A stretch of 64,000 bases of DNA from Linnemannia hyalina (taxonomy: Eukaryota > Mortierellomycota > Mortierellomycetes > Mortierellales > Mortierellaceae): contig JAHRHY010000008.1 of NCBI GenBank assembly GCA_019671135.1, positions 1,488,001 through 1,552,000 on the forward strand, read 5' to 3'. How positions within the stretch are numbered: position 1 is the first letter of the stretch; each line of letters opens with the position of its first letter. Made by a program: the position numbers and the translations under genes. The notes under the pieces were generated by a model that saw only the letters and a program-made list of their open reading frames with translations, was not told where the DNA came from and did not search any database. Below are positions 24,055 to 35,937 of this stretch, one piece after another.

Positions 24055-25686
24055 CATGGCATACATGATACATGGGATGGGGGTGTCGGTAAAACGGGAA
24101 AAGTAAGAAGGGAAAGGGAAGAGCGATGATTGTGGTAAATATCCATCCAACTACGTATGACGTTTGGACAATGGTTAAGAACGGTAGTCTACAAAGCGAA
24201 AACAAGAAGACCTTAGGAACATTCCCGAGCCACGCGTTAGCGTCGTCCGTCAGGCCCAGTTGTCCGTCCGAGAGAGGGAGAGAGAAAGGGAGAGACAGAA
24301 AAAAAGATGCTTTGTTTCCTTTTGTTATTTCGCTTCGTCAACAACATAAATATTTACAACAAACATAAACAAAGAAGCAACCGAAACTACAAACAAGGAG
24401 AGCAAGAGAGAACCAAAAAAAAGGAAGCATCCCCATCAAGATGCTTGAAAAGAGGAGAGGGAGGCGAGGTATGACTCGAGTGAAACGAGATGATATGGAG
24501 CATAGACAATTCGTCGCGTTTCTTTTTGTTGATTTCGTTATTGTTCTTTTTCGAATATTCCGCCGATGGAGCCAGTCAATTCAACGGCTGCTCCTCTCTC
24601 TGGCCTTGCCACGCCACTTCCTTTTCTCTTTCTTTCTCTTTCTTCCCCCGCCTTTTTACGAGCATCTATGCACTTCCGCAGAAACCAACAACAATAGGTT
24701 TTGGACCTTGTTTGCCTCGCCTGCACAGTTGCAACTAGGCAGGAAAAAAGAAGGAGAACACTTTATTACGAAAGCTGAACATCCCTCATCTAACGCCAAT
24801 GTATTTCCTCGGAAGTACAACCTTTCAGTCACTGGACTGGTTCCTTCTGTAGTAAGAGAGTGTAAGAGAGAGAAGGGACAAGGATATTTGGTTTCGTCAT
24901 GGGCTGGCTGGCTAGTTGTCTATTGTGCAGGGGTTTCTCTCTGTGTGCGTGTAATGGGAAGAGATGGGAGCCCAGGGGTAAGAAGAGAGAGAACCCCAAT
25001 GAACCTTGTTTTTTTTCTCTCCCTCGTTCACTTCCATATGTCTCTGTCTCTCTCTCTCTATGATATAAGGACGGTTGTACAGTACATTGTACCAATACAC
25101 AAATAGAACCATGTGGCCGTGAAGCCCTTTTGTGTCCTCTTCCCATTTGCTATTGACTCTGTGTTTGTTTTTTGTGTTGACAGCCCTTTTCCTTCGTGCT
25201 TGCCATGTGGGAGATGTGATGGATGAGCGAACTCCCTTCCTTCCACCTTTTCCTTCTATTCTCCCGCGCAGCTCTCAACAAATAGTCAGGGAACAGGGAT
25301 TAGTAAAAGGCGTTGGATACAACATTACAACGGAAAAATTTGGATCAGGCCCGGGACATGGACATGCTAATTACTTGTGTTTGAGGCGTGTTTGTAGAAG
25401 ACAGCAAAAAGAGAGAGAGAGAAAAGAGGAAGAGAACTGGATGTTTCGAACGAACAATTGAGCAATGGTACGTAGGATATGGCTCAGGTCTTACAAACAT
25501 AGCCCATCAGTGCTGCGAGATGGATAGTCAACCAGTTAGCCATCTATTTTGTTAGGAGTTGTAGTCATCGAGGTATTTTCTGTTGTTTGTTGTAAACGTT
25601 TCCCCCCCCCTCAAAAAAAAGATCGATCGAGTTCACAAGAGCAACACAACAAGTGATGGTATACAAAAACGTTTTCTCTTTGTGAC

Positions 25687-25715
25687 GTGGTGGTGGTGGT
25701 GGTGGTGGTGGTGGG
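25687..25715 (+). repeat. GGT trinucleotide repeat
   Basis: About nine GGT units in a non-coding stretch. Confidence 0.85.
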
Positions 25716-26117
25716 TATTTTGCGATGCAGATGCAATGTGATCGATTATAGGGTGAGAGAGAGAGAGAGAAAGACGGGATTGTGAGAAGAAAAAAGAGCG
25801 ATGTAGATGGAGCCGCATTGATTGTAAGTCTGCACTGTGCGCAGAGTGAGTCGCTGTAGACTAGCAGTGTAATAGTTAAGCCGCACCCCACCCTTGTGCA
25901 AAGGGCAAATGGGAAGAGGAAGAAGAACCAAAGAAGGAACAAAAAGAAAACAAACCAGCAAACCCCCCCCCTCTCCCCAGGCAACAACAAGAGGATCACG
26001 TAAAAAGGAAGAGATCCAACAATTTAAACACGCGTTTCTGTTGGGAAATAAAAAGCAAAAAGCAAACTAGGAGTGCGGGGAAAGGGAGAGAAGAAGAGGG
26101 CATTCACAATGCATAGT

Positions 26118-26118
<1 letters not shown>

Positions 26119-26152
<34 letters not shown>
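26119..26152 (+). repeat. CT dinucleotide repeat
   Basis: About 17 uninterrupted CT units, followed by more CT-rich sequence, in the gene-free region. Confidence 0.9.
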
Positions 26153-26162
<10 letters not shown>

Positions 26163-26671
26163 TTGTCTCCTCAGTCCTCACAAAGATATGGTGTTGATCA
26201 GGATGATCATGCGTGGGGATGAGTAAAAAAAAAAGAAAAAGAAAACAGGGGGGTGGACAAATAGCATTATCCAAACGAAGCTAAACCAAACCAGCCAGCC
26301 AGCCACCAACTCTGACTCGAGGCAATGGTACGATGGACAGGACAGTCAGACTGAGACTGATCTCCTTTCTGATGTGATGTGATGGGTGCCTTCTTTTATC
26401 CAATCCAACAACATCCATTCGAACCAAATGCAGTAGAAGGTCAAAAGGTAAACAAAAAAAAGAAGCATGGGGTTGACTCTGAAATGCCATGGGGTTTGTT
26501 GTCGAATGAGTGAATGAATTCCTTCGTCTTTTTTTTTTCTTTCTCTTTCTTGGACATGGGTGCACGGTGTACGCAAGGAGTGGTTAGCCCACACTCAAGA
26601 GAGGCGTGCCTTGAGGATGTAAGGGAAAGCGTCCCTGGTGACGGTGCCCCTGGGTATGCATGTACAGTATG

Positions 26672-26689
26672 TCGTGTGTGTGTGTGTGT
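26672..26689 (+). repeat. Short GT dinucleotide repeat
   Basis: About nine alternating GT units in non-coding sequence. Confidence 0.75.
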
Positions 26690-27636
26690 CCTATACAGAG
26701 CATGTACCCAGTCTTGGTAGACTGAATTTTTTGCTTGGTGCTAGTTGTGCCCTCTCCTCCACTCTGGCCCCTGTGACAAAAAGTTTTGTTGTTGTCCCCC
26801 GTTTTGTTCTTTGATGACTCCTTCCTTTCACTTTTTACTCCTTCAGTGACCCCTTCTTTCTTTGTGGATGGATGTGTGTTCCCCCTGATGCGGCACCATT
26901 GGGGTGCAAGATGCGTACTGTACCCTTCCTGGAATAAGCAGCAAGCAGTAGCAGCTGCAAGGAATAGGAACTGTACACGTCCAATGAATACCATGGCATG
27001 GCATGGCATTGAGTTGTGTACACCAGTAGCAACAGGCCATCGACTCTCCCGCTCGACTGACTGACTGACTTGGCTCGGCCAGCCCTTCTTAATAAAGTAC
27101 TCGACTGACCCCACAACAAAGTTTGTCTCCTTTTTGCTTGTATTGCTGAAATAATAGATTGTATTCAATCGAAAGTATTTTAGTTCCAGATCCGTGTTAT
27201 TTATTTTCTTTGGCCGATTTGTCCCCCTTTAGCGCTCTCTTTTCACTTTTTCTCTTTTTCCTTTGTCTTCCCCAATTCTCGTTCTCCTTTTTTCCTTTTC
27301 TCCTTTTCTCCTTCCTCACATCCCTTCCTTCCTTCCATTTCATTCATACCATATCCACCTTCTCTCCCTTCTCTCTCCTCTTCTCTCCCTTCACTCTACT
27401 CTTCTCTCTCTTCTCTCTACTCTTCTCTCTCTACTCGTCCCTCTTCGCTCTCAACTCGTCCCTCTTCTCTCTCTCACACCCTTGTCGTCACCTCCCTCAA
27501 CCTCACTAACCACTTCCACCTCCACAACACTCAACCCTGAACTTCCTTTTTCAAAGACAGACACATACACCCTCCACACTCACTCCTGCTTTCACATACA
27601 CACTCACACATAAACAACATAAACAAGAAGGACAGA

Positions 27637-30435
27637 ATGCATTCGTTTGCCGACTGTCCACTCCGAACATTCTGCTCTATCACCACCGCAGACTATGCTC
27701 CCTTCCCAATCCTCAACTTAGACTTGCCCGCCCTCGACCTCATCCTCTCCTACTTACAATCCTCAACTGCCCGCTCCTCAGCCTCGTCCCTCTTCCACTC
27801 CTCCAACGATAACAATGCATCCAATCCTTCTGTCTCCTCCGAAGAAGCCATCCTTGCGCAACGGAGGACAAGGGCCCTGCAGTTCCTCAGAGGGCGACCT
27901 GTTGAGGATCTGTTGATTGTCGATCATGAGTCCTGCCTCACGTCGATCACTGGTGCAGACGGTGCTGTCCAATCATATATCCTCGCCGACAATATTCTCC
28001 AACAACTCCACTCTTATACTTTCAACATCAGTCGCTCCGACAGCAGCGTGAGCGGGGGATTCATCCAAAAACCCCGGTACACCACGAGGCGTATCCATGG
28101 ATGTGTTCACTCCTCCGCCATCTCCCACACTTCTTCTCCGAACCGCCTATCCTCACATTCTCCCTTATTCCACTCGAGGACGATAACATCATCATCACCA
28201 CCTTCGAGTTCACCGGCTCGCTCACAGGAGCAGCAGTTACTGGATCAAGTCGTCCCATCCTGGGAGGAGACAGACGAGTGTTCTACTATAGATCGATCCT
28301 TCACCGAGTCCCAGCAGGCCTGTCGGGTCTATGTCCTCAAGGATGTCACAGAGATGCACAGTCTCGCCCTTGCTGCCAGAGCAGACGCCCTGAAGAAGGA
28401 GCGCGCCTCAGCCTCGCGTCGATCGGCTGTATCAATGTGGACATATTCCCCTCACACGACTTCATCAACAACACCAGATCTCTCTAGTGCAACAACAACA
28501 ACCCAACAACAACAACAACCTCAGACAAAGACTGCTCCATTGGCGGCTGGGCAAGAGCCGAACGTGACCAGACAAAAACTCTATCGCCCCAAAGACAACC
28601 TTGATTGGTCAAATAGACATTCCGCACACTGTCATTGGGCGTCATCGTCGCCTCCGTCCGCTTACTCCTCCACATCTGTTCCACCCTGCTCCTGCTCCAA
28701 CACGTCGGCTATATCTTCTCCCCCGATTGAACAACAGCAATCAACAGACCCTGGTCTTCTCCTCCTCCACGTCACTCGCTTCGGCACTGTTGACCATGCC
28801 ATCACCATTCCTCAACAAAAGCAACAACAATCGATCCAACCCCACCTTCTTGTTGACTCGCAGGATGGTCGTATGGTCACGGCTATGACCAATACTTCCG
28901 TTATGTCCTATGTTCATCCAGACGACACCCGCGCTCTCTGCCAGGGACTCGACCGCGCCTGTAAGACCCTGTACGCCGTCTTTCGCGTCCGCTGGCGTCT
29001 TGAGGTTCAGGAGCACCTCCTAGAGTCTGATCACCAACATTTCCCCGTGATCGCGGCCAAGACCAAGATGGGGTCTGTCCGCCGCATTGAGTTTCAGGGA
29101 GAGTCCTTTGAAGAGTATGTCGATCCGACCGCTGTTCCTGAAGCCTCGTTCACGTCCAGGGTCTCGAACGATGGTCACGCCTTGGCCAAGTATGTCTGGG
29201 CTGAGGTCACAGGAGTTCTCTCCAACAGTCAAGCCTTGCTTGTTGTCCGCCCATTGACCTCTGCCGAACTCTTTGATCAGGCCAAGGAGGCCTCTCTCGC
29301 GAATGCCGCCGCCGCAGCCGCAGCAGCCGCAGCATCCAGCAGCCTGATCACGTCCTCTCGTCGCAGCAACGCCCGAGGCCAGCTCATCCAGGAGAAGGGG
29401 TGGAAGACAAAGTCCAAGAGGATGGATCTTGAGGAAGGCATGAGGATGCCTAAGCAGCTCAACCTGTCGGCCTTCACGTGTCTCTCTCGCCAAGATGAGA
29501 TGGGTCTGAGGATGCCCGGTTCCCTCCCCTTGTCGACCTCGACCTCTTCTCAGCAGCTGATGACGGCGACTCGATGCCGCCACCTAAGTGGCCATGCCAA
29601 CCCGATGCCGTCCTCCCTCACCTTCTCCTCGAATGCGGCGTTGCCCTGGTCGGGCATGTTTGTGACGATTGCGTTGAACGCCTGGAGGCAGTGGATCCAG
29701 ACCGTGCATGCGGGTCAGGCACAGTTCCAGGATTGGTGCGAGTACTTGTTGGAGACGACGATTGACCAGGTGATTGAGAGTTTGTCGTTGGGATTGACAC
29801 TCCTGGGCATTGAAGAGGCTCCCCGATCGAACGGTGATACCAACACTGCTGTTACCGACGGATCGTATCATCAGCTTCAGGTTGAAGATGGAAGGCAGAA
29901 GGAGGATTCTGCGGTGCAATGCGTCCACCAGAAGGCCTTGGAGCCCGCTCACCCTGACACTACCACTACTACATATACTACCACGACCACCACTACCACT
30001 ACCACAACGACCTCCACATTTTTCCAACAACAGCAACAACAAAAGGCCGCACGACACCAACAGACACTCTCGGGCCTCAACCGTGCAGGCAAGATCCTGC
30101 AGAGCAAGTACCCGTCGATCGAGGGCGTTGTCCGCAACATTGGCAACAGCTGGTTAGGCCAAAAGATCAAGACCCGCTTAGAGCAGAGGCTGGATGTTGT
30201 TGCGGATCAAGTCGTTGACTGGTGGGAGGCGGGTGCTGAGGTTCCCTTGCCTCTTCCTTGTACTCTTGCCTCGTGGTCTTCTCTTAACAGGTCTGCTTCT
30301 TCGTCGTTTTCATCGTCCAGTGGTGGCGCGACTGTGTCCGAGTTGGACGAGTCGGATGCGCTGTTCATGGCGGAGGAGGCTCCTGTTGTTGGTGTCCCTT
30401 GTGACAGCCACACCACCCCAATCCTTGTAGAATAG
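27637..30435 (+). CDS. PAS-domain-like protein with low-complexity linkers
   Basis: A single-exon frame of 932 residues. Probable signalling or transcription-related protein; no output domain or DNA-binding domain was recognised. PAS-like pieces are CRVYVLKDVTEMHSLALAAR (about residues 228-247), typical of the end of a PAS/PAC unit, and MSYVHPDDTRALCQGLDRAC (about 421-440), typical of the HPDD helix of PAS proteins such as WC-1 relatives. Between them lie Ser/Thr/Gln-rich stretches, and a run of about ten Ala sits near residue 550. Thr-rich (ACT/ACC) and Gln-rich tracts lie near 29960-30060. At 28053-28330 another frame looks more protein-like than this one, so the model may hide a frameshift there. 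The start is the ATG after a long CT/CA-rich leader. Confidence 0.65.
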   Translation: MHSFADCPLRTFCSITTADYAPFPILNLDLPALDLILSYLQSSTARSSASSLFHSSNDNNASNPSVSSEEAILAQRRTRALQFLRGRPVEDLLIVDHESCLTSITGADGAVQSYILADNILQQLHSYTFNISRSDSSVSGGFIQKPRYTTRRIHGCVHSSAISHTSSPNRLSSHSPLFHSRTITSSSPPSSSPARSQEQQLLDQVVPSWEETDECSTIDRSFTESQQACRVYVLKDVTEMHSLALAARADALKKERASASRRSAVSMWTYSPHTTSSTTPDLSSATTTTQQQQQPQTKTAPLAAGQEPNVTRQKLYRPKDNLDWSNRHSAHCHWASSSPPSAYSSTSVPPCSCSNTSAISSPPIEQQQSTDPGLLLLHVTRFGTVDHAITIPQQKQQQSIQPHLLVDSQDGRMVTAMTNTSVMSYVHPDDTRALCQGLDRACKTLYAVFRVRWRLEVQEHLLESDHQHFPVIAAKTKMGSVRRIEFQGESFEEYVDPTAVPEASFTSRVSNDGHALAKYVWAEVTGVLSNSQALLVVRPLTSAELFDQAKEASLANAAAAAAAAAASSSLITSSRRSNARGQLIQEKGWKTKSKRMDLEEGMRMPKQLNLSAFTCLSRQDEMGLRMPGSLPLSTSTSSQQLMTATRCRHLSGHANPMPSSLTFSSNAALPWSGMFVTIALNAWRQWIQTVHAGQAQFQDWCEYLLETTIDQVIESLSLGLTLLGIEEAPRSNGDTNTAVTDGSYHQLQVEDGRQKEDSAVQCVHQKALEPAHPDTTTTTYTTTTTTTTTTTTSTFFQQQQQQKAARHQQTLSGLNRAGKILQSKYPSIEGVVRNIGNSWLGQKIKTRLEQRLDVVADQVVDWWEAGAEVPLPLPCTLASWSSLNRSASSSFSSSSGGATVSELDESDALFMAEEAPVVGVPCDSHTTPILVE

Positions 30436-30640
30436 ATTTCATTTTTTATCGTCTTGTAACATTATCCCTGTACCAACAACAATACATTGCTTTTTTTTTT
30501 TTTTTTACCGTTCTCTCTTTCTTTGTGGTTATTTTATTTTTTTAATTACGAAAAATAATAATACAAATCCAACGATACTTTACAAATTGTCATGTTTTAT
30601 GCTTTGCCGAATGGTGGGGGTTCATGGTTCAGTTGTGGAT
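30436..30640. other. Convergent 3' spacer, PAS-like and K+ channel genes
   Basis: A 205-base A/T-rich spacer with T runs separates the two convergent stop codons. It must hold both 3' ends. No gene. Confidence 0.5.
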
Positions 30641-33600
30641 TCATAACCGAGACGTTCTTCCTCCTCCTCCTTCCCCTTCTCTTTCTCCTCCTCCTCCTCC
30701 TTGTCCTCCTGTTGTCATTGTCGTTGTAGGGATCTTGTTGGACGACGCCGACGCTGAAGAAGAAGTACGTTTCTGCTCCAAACTGATCTTGGCCTCCTTC
30801 TCACTAGTCCGACGTTCAATCTCGGCAACACTTCTCCTAGCCTCTTCGACCTGCTCAGGGTCGGGCCCAATCTTGTTCAGGTCCACGTCGTTCTCAAACC
30901 AGGGGAATATCGAGTTCCGAGATATAGGCTCGTCAAACGGGCCCTTCCTGTCGTCATCATCTATCGTCACCACTGCTTGGCCTTGACCTGGGGCGCCTGA
31001 GGACGACGACGACGACGAGGAGGAAGATGGTGAATAGTAGGAACTTGCGGGAGGAGGAGGAGATAAGGGTCCTACTGGTTCTACTGGTGAGGTCTTGGAC
31101 CATTGTGGTTGAGGTGGTTGAATGAAGGGATTGGTACTAACTGTAGGGGGCTGTTGCTGTTGCTGCTGAGGAGGGCGGGAAATTTTCCTGTCCAGTGGAA
31201 GAGAAGGAAGAGGAGGAGGAGGAGGAGAGAGAGGTCGACTTGTTGCCGCTGTACTCGTCTTACGGGAGAACGACACGAAGGGGCTGTTGTTGCTATTATT
31301 ATTGTTGTTCTTTCCGCCGCTTCCACCTTTGCTTTGGTCGTTTGTGTACGTTTGGAATGGATTAGGGGTCTTGGTCGTCGTTTGGCGTTGGTGTTGGATG
31401 GGACGATTCGAATCCACACCATTAGTCCCTTGTATTGGTCCTTGCCCTGCTCCAAGACGAGCCTCTGAAAGCGAAAAAAAGGAAGCCGGTTCTCCTGCCA
31501 ATGGGTGCTGCCTGGATTCGCCAAGAGGTCCTACAAGTGGGACGTCGGCAAGTAAGAAGGTGAGAGGAGGAGGAGAAGGAGGAGGAGGAGTAGGGGGGGA
31601 GGGTTGTGTCGCTGCAGCGGCAGATGTGGTCGCTCGGGGATTTATGCTGCTTGGACTGTTACTGCTATTGCTGGAAGTTATGGTCCTGGTCTTGGTATTG
31701 TTGCTGGTACGAATAGCAGAGGAGTGGGAAAAAGTGGAAAGTGTTACAGATTCTGCAGGGGGAGACAAAGATCGCCTAATGGCGGTGGTGTCCTCTTGTG
31801 TTGGTGTGGCCATATGCTGCTGTTTCGTGCCACCAGTGTTGCTATTTTTGCTGGAGGTGGAAAAGGGGGTGGATTCTGGACAGGAACAGGACCTTGCATG
31901 GTTGAAATCGATATTGTCGTTGAATTTGGGGAGTCTGTTGGGGTCCCGCACTTCTCCAAACGGCCCCACTTCCACTTCCAGGTCCGGATCCACGACCATG
32001 GCGGTTGTTATTCGTGGAACATTGTTGCTGCAGCTCTTCGCCTTGAAGGATGATGGTGGTGGAGACATTCGAGATGACGGCTGGTGTTTCATTGCCGCTA
32101 CTGTTGCTTGTGATGGAGGTGACTGAGGGCTGGAGGGAACGACTTCTCCACCGGTCTGTGCTATTGTTGTAACAGCTCCTTCACGGTTCAAATCAACGTC
32201 CATCGCAAAGGCAGGTAGATCCTCCGAGTTCCTGGTCTTGTTCATTGGCCCCACGTAATTCTCACATCCACCTCCACTACCATCACCGGCGCAATAGTAT
32301 CTGTTGCCATGGCTCGCGTTCATCGTTGCTCGACTAGAAGGCGGGGTCTGCATTCCTGTCTTGCTTGCCACTACTTCTCCACTCGCACCTCCACCTCCAC
32401 CACCATCATATTTCTGTTGCTGTTGCTGCGGTTGTTGAGAAGTGGCGGAAAAGGAAGTCCTCTCGTCCTTGATCGCGCCATCATCGTCCACAAAAAACGG
32501 ATATTGGACCATGTGGATATCGACGGATGGACTGCCGACTTTGGTCACATCACTGGAATGACTTTGGCGAGTGTGGTCCAGATCCAAGTATCGCGCAAAT
32601 GCATCGGACGTGGCTGCCGTAATGTGATAATCGTAGTCCAGTTCGTAATCGTTGTCCCCCACAGTTGGCCAGGGCATCCTGAGACCTTCACCTCCTCTAC
32701 TAGGCTGCAGGGCCAACATAGCGCTCGGGGAAAAACTGGCGTCGAAAGGGTTTGTCGAAAGGGGATGGTGCTGGTACTGGTAGTGGTGCTGTTGTTGCCA
32801 CTGCCACGGTTGTTGCTGTTGCTGCTGCTGCTGTTGCTGAGGAGATCTTTGAGGAGTAGCTCGTTGCTGTGGAGTAGTGCCACCATTTCCGGACCTGGTC
32901 CGTGGGGATTCGAACCGAACAGTTGGTTGGTGTTCCAAGGCGCCTGTCTGGACAGTGTTGTCTTCGGAATAATGATGATACTGGTCCTGTATAGGTGTCG
33001 ATGGTCTTCCTTGCCCTTGTCCACCGTCATGTCCGTGCATATGACCCCCGTCAGGCTGATGTTTATGGTCGTGCTTCTGTTGAATTGCAGCAAGAGTGCC
33101 ACGTCGTTTCGCCAGCGCGTCGTAGTACCCCTTCGTGCTGTAGATGTACCCTTGCTGCTGTTGTTGATCCCCCGGGTGACTTCCTCCTGTAGTCGTCGTC
33201 GCGACTGCAGTAGCAGTAGCAGCAGCACCCGGATCCTCGGGCGTAGCAACCTTACTGGCCTGAATACCTTCGGGGATGTAACTCATCCGGCGGCCAATAA
33301 CGCGTTGGTGGGGGTTCCCAAACTTGTCGACAAACATGATCGTCGCTGGCGCTGTTGTCATTGTCATCACCCCATCTGCGTTTCCTGATGGTGTTGACGC
33401 CATAGCACCGGTTCCAGCTGCAATCGCGGAGCCGGCAGTAGTGGCATTGTTGGTAAGGTCGGCGGGCGGTCCGCCGTGGGTTGCATAGTACTCGGCCTCC
33501 AACATTTGCTTGCGCTCCTTGGCGGGCACCAAGAGGATTCGACCGGAGGAGCTTCGTCGTATAGGCTTCGGTCCTGCTTGCTGCTGCTGCTGTTGTGGTA

Positions 33601-35937
33601 ATGGCTGTTGTGGCTGCTGGTCCATACCGTCTAATGGGCGATGAGAAACCCGTTGACCCTCCAATGGACTAACACTGGCACCCCTGCCACTAAATCCACC
33701 ACCACCCCCACCTCCGCTGTTCCAGAACCGAACGCGTTGCAATCCCTTGGGTCGGTCATTCTTTACTTCCCCTCCTGGTATGGAACTCCCTTGTCCAGCA
33801 CCATCAGCAAAATCCTGCCCCTGATTGACCTTGAACGACTGCCGTTTCTGCGCCCACTTCAGCCCCTCCAATCCCAAAGTCCCATTCCACCCCAAGAACT
33901 GGTTATTAGGATCCTCGCACTGTTCCCAACCATACATCACGTCATCCTCCTCGTCTCCCTCGCCATCATCGACGAGATGGATATGTGAGGCCATGGTGGC
34001 AGAGAAGAGGGAGAGGATGTAGGCGAATACTGTGAGGCCGAGGAAGACGTAGATGTTCCAGAACTCGATCGATCCTGGTTCTGCAGGTACCATGTCTCCG
34101 AATCCCACTGTCGTCAATGTCACAAACTAGTTTTTGATAATTTTTTTTTTTTTTTTTTGTTGGACAGTTAGAACGCGTGAAACAGAAATTGGGGGGTATG
34201 TGAGCTCAAAAAACAATAAAAAAAGAGGGTCGCTGAACTTACGCAAAAGTAAAGAGAGTCGAGGTAAGACCACTCCTCAAACAAACAAAAGACCCCCGCG
34301 CCTCCGAACCAAAGTATAATCCAAATAATCGACATCCGAATAATCATATTCCGCTTCACCATCTTCTTGACCCGCTGCTCTTCCTCAAACCGAGCCAGCG
34401 GGAACGACATATCCTTGGTCGACATTCGAGTCTGGACACGGGAAATGTGGGCGGGTTTCGAGAACCGTTCGAGGAGTCGCCATTGGAACTGTTCGAGAAC
34501 GGCGTTGCGGAGAGAGACGATAAAGTATCCGACGGCGCTGATCCCGATGATGGCGTAGAAGAAGAATATCACGCGTCCTGCTATCGTCTGTGGACTCACA
34601 TTCCCGTATCCTAAAACAATTGATGAAGCGGTTAGTTAGCATGCTGTCTTTTTTCATTGTACCTTAATGCTCTGCACTTTAACGAGAATCAAAATCAAAT
34701 ACATACCGATGGTAGAAAAGGAGACGATACAGAAATTAACGGCATTGTCAAAGGACCACCCTTCGAGTTTGGTATAAGTCGCAGCTCCAATAATAATAAC
34801 CGTCGTCATCAGAAACGATGAAATAATCAACTCCTTCAACGCGATCGTGAGACCGGGGCTAGGGAACCCTCGAACCCAATCGATGGTCAAGAGGATGGTG
34901 ACCAGACAGGAGAGGATGATTGTCAGGATGCAGGAAAGGAACCCGTGGGAGTATTGGGCTCCTGGAAGTAGCTTGTTGTGAATGTGGTAATGCAATATTG
35001 CTGCTAGCGATAATCCGGCTTTTTTTTTTTTTTTTTTGTTGTTTGCGCGAAAATGAAGCGAGGTCGAACGGAAAAGGAGAGAGAGAAGAGGGGAAACGGA
35101 CAGACATCAAGGCAAGGGTGACATAAAGTCGAGTTACTGTGCGTTAGTTTTCTTTTAGCTCTCTTCTCGCACTGTTGCTTTGTGATGCCTGTCCTCATTC
35201 CTTACGCTTGCGCGTGCATTCGAAAAAGATAACCTACTCTGTATGTAAGATGTAACCACAGGAGCCTTACGGATCCAAGTCAACCGATCCATAATCCGGA
35301 GCGAGAACCCAATGCAACTCAAGAACGCGCAAGTAATCGCCAATGCAAGGAAAATAGTCACGAATTTGTCAATATGGCCCAGGTGGTCGCCATCGTCCTT
35401 CCCTATCTTGTCGTTACTAGACTTCAGCACCATCCACGTCGGGTCAGCAACAGCACGAACGACTGTCAAGATATTGTACGATTGAATCGTTGCAATCGCG
35501 ATGTGGGGTCCGACCTGACAGAGCCTCGGACGCGGTTGATTGGCATCGACTGGTGGACCAAGCGTCGAGTCTGGCGAGATGGTTGAATTGCTGCTTGATT
35601 CTGGTGGGTTCAAATCTCTTCCTCTTCCACCTCGTAATGTCGTATTATCCGATCCCTGATGCGCGACCTTCTTGTTGTTGTTGCTCTTAGGAGAACGAGG
35701 ATCTCGTCGTGCGCTGACACTGGAGGAGAGTCGGATATCGTTCTTTTCGTCCTCATAGGCCTCGGACCCAAAGTCGGCACTGTCGACGAGGCGATGCCCT
35801 TCAAGAAGGATAGGGCGGATGAGTGGTCTGGATGAGCCACTGGTGATGTTGCTTGCTGCAGGAGACTGCTCCCCGTTGTTTAGTGATAGGCTAGTCAATG
35901 GGAAGGAAGGTGGGCGTCGAAGTGGCGGTGTGGGCAT
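30641..35937 (-). CDS. Two-pore outward-rectifier-type K+ channel (TOK family) with giant tail
   Basis: Plasma-membrane potassium channel of the fungal TOK type, with two pore loops in one chain. Four minus-strand exons (35937-35271, 35003 or 35000 to 34707, 34610-34243, 34126-30641) give about 1,605 residues. The N-terminal about 170 residues are Ser-rich and polar. Membrane segments follow (e.g. FVTIFLALAITCAFLSCIGF, then FLSCILTIILSCLVTILLTI). Pore 1 has the filter TIGYGN (about 320-325) and pore 2 TVGFGD (about 450-455), with helices on either side. After about residue 500 comes a 1,100-residue tail rich in Gln, Pro, Ser, Gly and Asn, including a run of ten Gln. Yeast TOK1 is about 690 residues, so the tail is exceptional. 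The exon 2 acceptor is a TAGCAG tandem, adding or dropping one Ala. Confidence 0.85.

Larger units (their letters stand above)
23152..27636. other. 4.5 kb region with no recognisable gene
   Basis: Both strands show only short, compositionally odd open frames without recognisable motifs. The region holds the SSB 3' UTR (AATAAA at 23272), several microsatellites and C/T runs. From about 27230 a very CT-rich leader runs into the PAS-like ATG. It may contain long UTRs, regulatory DNA or a non-coding transcript; nothing in the sequence decides this. Confidence 0.5.

Noticed and set aside
25565..25999. Minus-strand 144-codon frame in the gene-free region
   Set aside because: Its sequence is Phe/Leu- and His-run-rich from T/C and GGT repeats, with no plausible domain.
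30641..33400. Several plus-strand frames of 120-360 codons opposite the K+ channel tail
   Set aside because: They are Val/Leu/Cys-rich shadows of CAG/CAA- and GGT-type repeats in the real coding strand.
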